Assembly: GCA_020847095.1 (NCBI GenBank)
Contig: JADLCR010000015.1
Location: forward strand, 1 to 36,810
From: Oligoflexia bacterium
GTDB lineage: Bacteria > Bdellovibrionota > Bdellovibrionia > JABDDW01
Direction of reading: 5' to 3'
DNA: 36,810 nucleotides
This document shows positions 33,034-36,810 of this stretch, one piece after another (position 1 is the stretch's first letter; every line of letters starts with the position of its first letter). A program made the position numbers and the translations under genes. Under the pieces are notes generated by a model that worked only from the letters and a program-made list of their open reading frames with translations, had not been told where the DNA came from and searched no databases.

Positions 33034-33725
33034 GCTCTAAAAAGTTCAAATTTCGAAAAAGCAGAGCCGTCGCTATCTTTTTTGACAAAAATGAATCCCT
33101 TGCGTCCATAAGAAAACAGCATCCGGAGCTCTCTGCCATTTCGACTCTTAAACAGGTGCATGGAACGGACATCCATGAAGCCATCGAAGGGCAAACAACG
33201 CTACCGCTTGGTGACGGGCTTTGGACAGCAAGAGCTCAAATCGGCTTATGTGTGCATACCGCTGACTGCATCCCGCTGCTTTTGGCTTCGCCCACTCATG
33301 TCATGGCGATCCACGCCGGATGGCGCGGAGTGGCCCAAGGACTGCCCCGATTGGCCGTTGAGAAACTAAAATCCCTCGGTAATGAGATTGAACAAATCGA
33401 ATGCTTTATGGGTCCTTCGATTGGCCCTTGTCACTTTGAAGTCGGCCTTGACGTCGCCGAACAAATTTTAAAGTCAATCGGGGAATCAGTGAGTCAACTA
33501 AGCAAGTCCGAAGTGGTGCGGCCGCATCCTGATTCAAATAAAGTATTTATTGATCTTCCAAAGGTAGCTGAGACGCAACTAATTGGGGCAGGGCTTAGTT
33601 TAGAAAACATCCAAATCATGAGAGACTGCACTTATTGTAAGCCTGAAAAGTATTTCAGTTATAGGCGCGATGGCTCGGCATCAAGACTTGAGAGTTTGGT
33701 ATTTCTTAGCTCTCCAACCAAGTAA
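33030..33725 (+). CDS. pgeF: Peptidoglycan editing factor PgeF (YfiH/laccase-domain)
   Basis: PgeF-type proteins (formerly multicopper polyphenol oxidases) remove wrongly incorporated residues from peptidoglycan precursors. The 231 residues show the metal-site motifs KQVHGTD (about 42), VHTADCIPLLLA (about 75-86), IHAGWRGVAQGL (about 95-106), MGPSIGPCHFEVG (about 130-142) and CTYCKPEKYFSYRRDG (about 203-218). These hold the expected His and Cys ligands. It is coupled to rluD, a common pairing. Its last 20 bases overlap the convergent nitroreductase gene. Confidence 0.9.
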   Translation: MSSKKFKFRKSRAVAIFFDKNESLASIRKQHPELSAISTLKQVHGTDIHEAIEGQTTLPLGDGLWTARAQIGLCVHTADCIPLLLASPTHVMAIHAGWRGVAQGLPRLAVEKLKSLGNEIEQIECFMGPSIGPCHFEVGLDVAEQILKSIGESVSQLSKSEVVRPHPDSNKVFIDLPKVAETQLIGAGLSLENIQIMRDCTYCKPEKYFSYRRDGSASRLESLVFLSSPTK

Positions 33726-34317
33726 CTCGACCCTCGGTTTGCCTGGGAGCCGCCGGCGGAGCATGATCCGGATAGCCCACCGTAACGGCGCACAGAAGCT
33801 CTAACCCCGCCGTTACATCTTTTCCCAAAAAGTTTTTAACCTCTTCACCAATCTCAAGCGGCGCGCCCATAGGGCAAGTGCCCAACCCATGGGCCTCGGC
33901 CGTGAGAATCATATTTTGCAGGGCCATATAGACGCTTCCAACACTTGTTAGATACTTCTCATTTGGATCATTTTTCGAAAGGCAAAAAATAATAACCGGA
34001 GCGTTTCCAAGCGTATAAAAGAATCTTTCGGTAAACTCGTACAGAGAGGGTTTAAGTTTTTTCTCTAGGATTACTTTAATGTTGGCCCAGCTCCGCTGGC
34101 TGTACTTGAGATAAGCGTCGCGCTTACTGCCAGTCACCACAACAAATCGCCAATTTTGAAGGTTTTTTCCTGAAGGCGCCCAGAGTCCCGCTTGAATTAT
34201 TTTTTCAATAAGCTCCTTTGGGACATCATCGGATTTATATTTTCTAATGCTCCGACGTTGCTCAATCAATGATTGAAGCTCTGAAATAAACTCGATCTTG
34301 CGAGGTTCTCCAATCAT
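33706..34317 (-). CDS. Nitroreductase-family FMN oxidoreductase
   Basis: The 203-residue protein begins with LIEQRRSIRKYKSDDVPKEL (about 15-34), the FMN-binding opening of the nitroreductase fold, then AGLWAPSGKNLQNWRFVVVTG (from about 48). A later stretch is ALQNMILTAEAHGLGTCPMGAP (from about 131). Family members reduce nitro compounds, quinones or similar using NAD(P)H. It sits two bases after cobO, which raises BluB (DMB synthase) as an option, but the motifs around the flavin look like a general nitroreductase. Substrate is unknown. Its 3' end overlaps pgeF by 20 bases. Confidence 0.85.
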   Translation of the reverse strand: MIGEPRKIEFISELQSLIEQRRSIRKYKSDDVPKELIEKIIQAGLWAPSGKNLQNWRFVVVTGSKRDAYLKYSQRSWANIKVILEKKLKPSLYEFTERFFYTLGNAPVIIFCLSKNDPNEKYLTSVGSVYMALQNMILTAEAHGLGTCPMGAPLEIGEEVKNFLGKDVTAGLELLCAVTVGYPDHAPPAAPRQTEGRVTWLES

Positions 34318-34319
34318 AA

Positions 34320-34874
34320 CTAAAACTCAATTCCTCTACGAGCCGGAAGCCCTTTATTGAAATAATGCTTAATGGGCTTCATTTCGGTAATAAGGTCCGC
34401 ACGCTCTTTCAAAAATGCGGGAAGCGAGCGCCCGGTTAAAACAAGTTCCGCTTCACAACGAGCTAGATCGAACTCCTTAACGAGGTTCTCTACTTCGCTT
34501 TCCTGCAAAAGCCCCGTCAGCAAACACGAAAGGATCTCATCACATACTATCAGTCCATACTTTCCCGATCGAATAGCCTCCACGGCGATTTTTAGTCCTC
34601 TTTGGGCCTCTTCGAAATCGGGCGGGCTGTTGGTAAACCTAAACTGTCCAGAGGGCATCATTCGAATTTTGCCCGTGGAGTGAATGTCAAAGTTCGATAG
34701 CTTTTGAAGGACTTTTCGTTCTGAATAAAAATCTTCGGCTTCATGTCCCTTGTCGAATTGAATGAAGCAAACTTTTCGACCGGCACCTGAGGCTCGAACC
34801 GCTAATCCCACGGCCGAGGTTGTCTTGCCTTTGCCATCTCCGGTATAAACATGAATCTGACCGTGCTGAGACAT
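34320..34874 (-). CDS. cobO: Cob(I)alamin adenosyltransferase, CobO/BtuR type
   Basis: This enzyme transfers the adenosyl group of ATP to the cobalt of corrinoids, giving coenzyme B12. The 184-residue protein shows the N-terminal P-loop TGDGKGKTTSAVGLAVRASG (about 11-30; loop 12-19) and VCFIQFDKGHEAEDF (about 35-49). LIVCDEILSCLLTGLL (about 109-124) has the Asp-Glu pair, and VLTGRSLP lies at about 145. These are typical of the CobA/CobO/BtuR type and unlike PduO. It complements the B12 uptake operon at 9093-14479. GAGGGG upstream of the ATG is a good ribosome site; no riboswitch is visible in front. Confidence 0.92.
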   Translation of the reverse strand: MSQHGQIHVYTGDGKGKTTSAVGLAVRASGAGRKVCFIQFDKGHEAEDFYSERKVLQKLSNFDIHSTGKIRMMPSGQFRFTNSPPDFEEAQRGLKIAVEAIRSGKYGLIVCDEILSCLLTGLLQESEVENLVKEFDLARCEAELVLTGRSLPAFLKERADLITEMKPIKHYFNKGLPARRGIEF

Positions 34875-35117
34875 AAATCCCCTCTGTTGAAATTCTCGAC
34901 ACCACTAGTGTGGCTCAGTCGCATGGGGTCTATTTAACCCAAAGTTGAGTCATAACAGCAACTTAGTTGATGAGCAACCTTCGCGCGTGTGCAATTGTTG
35001 ATCAGCAAGCCTACGAGAGCAAAAGTGCCCGCTTCCAAGGCATTGAAATAATTAAGCAATTTTTGCTCCCCCCTTGGCCCCTCGCTTGCTCTATGGAGAG
35101 TCAGAGCGGAGGCCTGT

Positions 35118-35585
35118 GTGACTGAAAAAACCATGTCGTTTCCTAATTCGAAATCTAATGGGGCGCATATTGCGGCCATCTTATTCTTGTCGGTGTTGTT
35201 TGTATCCGTACTCAACCCCAACATTCGAGAGGCGATTAGAACTCAATTCACACCGAAGCACCATCGAACGATACTCGCGGTCGCGACGGCTCCACTGGAT
35301 AAATCAACCAAAACCCTTCAAATTCTTAAAGTTAAGACTGAGGTTGGACTTTTCATTGAAGTTTATGACAATCAAAAGCTTCTCTCGTCAGCCCAACTCC
35401 CGGATCATCGTGACGGATTTTTTACTTTTAATGGCCAGGTTACAAACCTCGCTATTGATGACGTCGATAACGATAAAACCAATGAAATTCTCACCACCAG
35501 TTTTGATCAAGATCTCGTTGCTCACCTGAACATCTATCGCTATAACCAGGGCCAAAAGGAGCTCGAACTCGTTCGGCTCAACTAG
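35118..35585 (+). CDS. Membrane-anchored hypothetical protein with FG-GAP-like segment
   Basis: A 155-residue protein with one membrane segment near the N-terminus (about 16-34, HIAAILFLSVLFVSVL) and a remaining part that would lie outside the cytoplasm. Near the C-terminus LAIDDVDNDKTNEILTTSFD (about 117-136) resembles a single FG-GAP/VCBS-type calcium-binding repeat, which is tentative. GTG 35118 is chosen because GGAGG lies five bases upstream; ATG at 35133 would lack that. It is followed by the methyltransferase gene after nine bases. No family is claimed. Confidence 0.65.
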   Translation: MTEKTMSFPNSKSNGAHIAAILFLSVLFVSVLNPNIREAIRTQFTPKHHRTILAVATAPLDKSTKTLQILKVKTEVGLFIEVYDNQKLLSSAQLPDHRDGFFTFNGQVTNLAIDDVDNDKTNEILTTSFDQDLVAHLNIYRYNQGQKELELVRLN

Positions 35586-35594
35586 GAGACTTTC

Positions 35595-36266
35595 GTGTCC
35601 GAAGAAAAGCTATTTGGTCAAGGCGACCCTGCCATTGCGGAATATGCGGTTAAAGTTTTTAAGCCCGAAGATGAACTCTTGGCGACGGTTCGAAAAAACT
35701 GCGCCGAAAATCATCTTCCCATGATTCAAGTCGGTCAAATGGACGGCCTATTGCTGGAGACCTTGACCCGATTGACTGGCGCAAAAAAAATTGTAGAAGT
35801 GGGCACTTTGGGTGGATATTCAGGCATCTGCTTACTCCGAGGAGGTGGCGCGGGTGCGCATCTTTACACTTTTGAGTACAATCCTCTTCACGCAAAGGTC
35901 GCCAAAGACAACTTTCGACTGGCGGGACTCAGCGAACAAGTCAGTCTCTTTGAAGGCTCGGCCCTTGAAAATCTCGCCAAAATCGAAAAGCATGGGCCCT
36001 TTGACGTCGTTTTCATTGATGCGGATAAAAATAATTACGTTAATTACTTTAAATGGGCTTCGAAAAACCTGCGCCTTGGCGGCGCGGTTCTGGCAGATAA
36101 CACCTGCGCTTGGGGCATGATTCATTTAACGAATATTCCAAACGAAGATCGAAACTCCGTTGAAGCACTTCAGAGATATAACAGCTTCGTCGTCGATCAA
36201 AATGAATTTCGATCAACACTGATCCCTACAGCCGAAGGCTTAACAGTTTCGATCAAGATAAAATGA
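35595..36266 (+). CDS. SAM-dependent O-methyltransferase (class I, COMT-like)
   Basis: The 223-residue protein fits the family of catechol/caffeoyl-CoA type O-methyltransferases. It has KIVEVGTLGGYSGICLLRGG (about 61-80, SAM-binding motif I) and YTFEYNPLHAKVAKDNFRLAG (from about 89). The metal-site stretch DVVFIDADKNNYVNYFKWA (from about 137) leads on to GGAVLADNTCAWGMI. Family members methylate catechol-like or other small hydroxyl compounds using a divalent metal; the substrate is unknown. GTG 35595 has AGGAG upstream. It overlaps the next gene by four bases (ATGA). Confidence 0.88.
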   Translation: MSEEKLFGQGDPAIAEYAVKVFKPEDELLATVRKNCAENHLPMIQVGQMDGLLLETLTRLTGAKKIVEVGTLGGYSGICLLRGGGAGAHLYTFEYNPLHAKVAKDNFRLAGLSEQVSLFEGSALENLAKIEKHGPFDVVFIDADKNNYVNYFKWASKNLRLGGAVLADNTCAWGMIHLTNIPNEDRNSVEALQRYNSFVVDQNEFRSTLIPTAEGLTVSIKIK

Positions 36267-36810
36267 TTCGTTTACAGGTCTTATTATTTTTATTTGTCTT
36301 TATCCAAACTTTTGAGACGCAAGCTTTCGTATTGTCAAAACACTACAAGTCAAAGGAGCGCCAAACTTTAGAGAGAGTTTTGTCGCTCCTGTCCCATGAG
36401 AACTTTCCCTCGTTTGAAGATCATTTTTCATTGGGCGATTGGCTTTCTCAAAGAGCGATTTATTTCGTTGCCCCCTTTGAGCCCCTGGCCATGAGCCGAT
36501 CCAATCAACTCATCAATTATCCAAATCTTGAAAATATTATTCCAATGGACGTCGAGGGAAACCAAGGCATTTTGATTTTTATGAAAAATGAGGGGGCCTT
36601 CATTTATCACGCGGGCAAGGCCAGAAGCGTACTTTATACAGTAAGATTTGAAACCGCCTCACGATCAATCAACATTCCGGTCATTTCCCCACGGGCTGGA
36701 ATCATTAGAACGGGGCAAGTATTTTTCGATCGCCCCATAAAAGACGAACTTTCTTTGCGCGGATTTCAAATAAGTCAATTGGTACACGAAGCCCGCCACT
36801 CCGATGGCCA
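36263..36810 (+). CDS. Exported protein with HEARH motif (partial, cut by window end)
   Basis: ATG 36263 overlaps the methyltransferase stop by four bases, and the frame stays open to the end of the window (182 complete codons). The product starts with a signal peptide (MIRLQVLLFLFVFIQTFETQAF, split here as about residues 1-22). The mature part has no recognised domain until the last visible residues, QISQLVHEARHSDG, where HEARH matches the HExxH zinc-peptidase pattern. The catalytic part, if any, lies beyond the window. A periplasmic or secreted metallohydrolase is a reasonable guess only. Confidence 0.65.
   Translation, partial: MIRLQVLLFLFVFIQTFETQAFVLSKHYKSKERQTLERVLSLLSHENFPSFEDHFSLGDWLSQRAIYFVAPFEPLAMSRSNQLINYPNLENIIPMDVEGNQGILIFMKNEGAFIYHAGKARSVLYTVRFETASRSINIPVISPRAGIIRTGQVFFDRPIKDELSLRGFQISQLVHEARHSDG

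Noticed and set aside
33706-34317. BluB (DMB synthase) for the nitroreductase next to cobO
   Set aside because: The motifs fit a general nitroreductase and no other lower-ligand or corrin genes are near.
34934-35224. 96-residue minus-strand frame between cobO and 35118
   Set aside because: It overlaps the better-supported plus-strand gene antisense and has no ribosome site or recognisable features.

Overview
The window looks like chromosomal DNA of a Bdellovibrio-like (Bdellovibrionota) Gram-negative bacterium. That is an inference from gene order and product types: rpsB-tsf-pyrH-frr-uppS-cdsA-dxr-rseP-tsaB followed by a MinD-like ATPase and a J-domain/HTH fusion protein, plus a TonB/outer-membrane receptor system, a Tad-like protein and many exported proteins of unknown role. 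No similarity search was possible. No rRNA, tRNA, CRISPR array, integrase or transposase was seen.

Region 1 (1-7026) is the accessory-looking part. Two repeat-packed islands without conventional genes (1-973 and 3682-4968) bracket two minus-strand genes for exported glycine-rich proteins (974-2269 and 2284-3681). A Tad-like minus-strand gene (4969-7026) follows. The islands are mosaics of four repeat families: a 120-bp palindromic unit with 14-bp inverted ends, a 122-bp palindromic unit with swapped base pairs in its terminal stem, an 87-bp direct repeat, and a 233-bp structured unit. Each 233-bp copy contains a good terminator for the minus strand and, on the plus strand, an intact 44-codon reading frame whose perfect Shine-Dalgarno sequence is buried in a hairpin. 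This is the most unusual part of the window.

Region 2 (7135-14479) holds an exported protein and NagZ (cell-wall recycling), then a B12 uptake operon: a clear cobalamin riboswitch, a BtuB-type TonB-dependent receptor, BtuF-like binding protein, BtuC-like permease, BtuD-like ATPase and a TonB-type protein, all overlapping or touching. CobO (34320-34874), the corrinoid adenosyltransferase, lies far downstream. Together they suggest salvage of external B12.

Region 3 (14476-22366) holds a 42-residue very basic protein, an outer-membrane-type protein, galU, an exported protein, priA, a ROK sugar kinase, a zinc-ribbon/CFI-box protein and an FAD oxidoreductase.

Region 4 (22367-33725) is a long housekeeping run: translation (rpsB, tsf, frr), UMP kinase, undecaprenyl and phospholipid precursors (uppS, cdsA), isoprenoids (dxr), site-2 protease (rseP, apparently with three PDZ domains), tRNA t6A synthesis (tsaB), the MinD-like/J-HTH pair, an RluD-type pseudouridine synthase and PgeF. 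Most neighbours overlap by 1-4 bases.

Region 5 (33706-36810) has a nitroreductase and cobO on the minus strand, then a plus-strand set of a membrane-anchored hypothetical protein, an O-methyltransferase and an exported protein with an HEARH motif that is cut by the window end.
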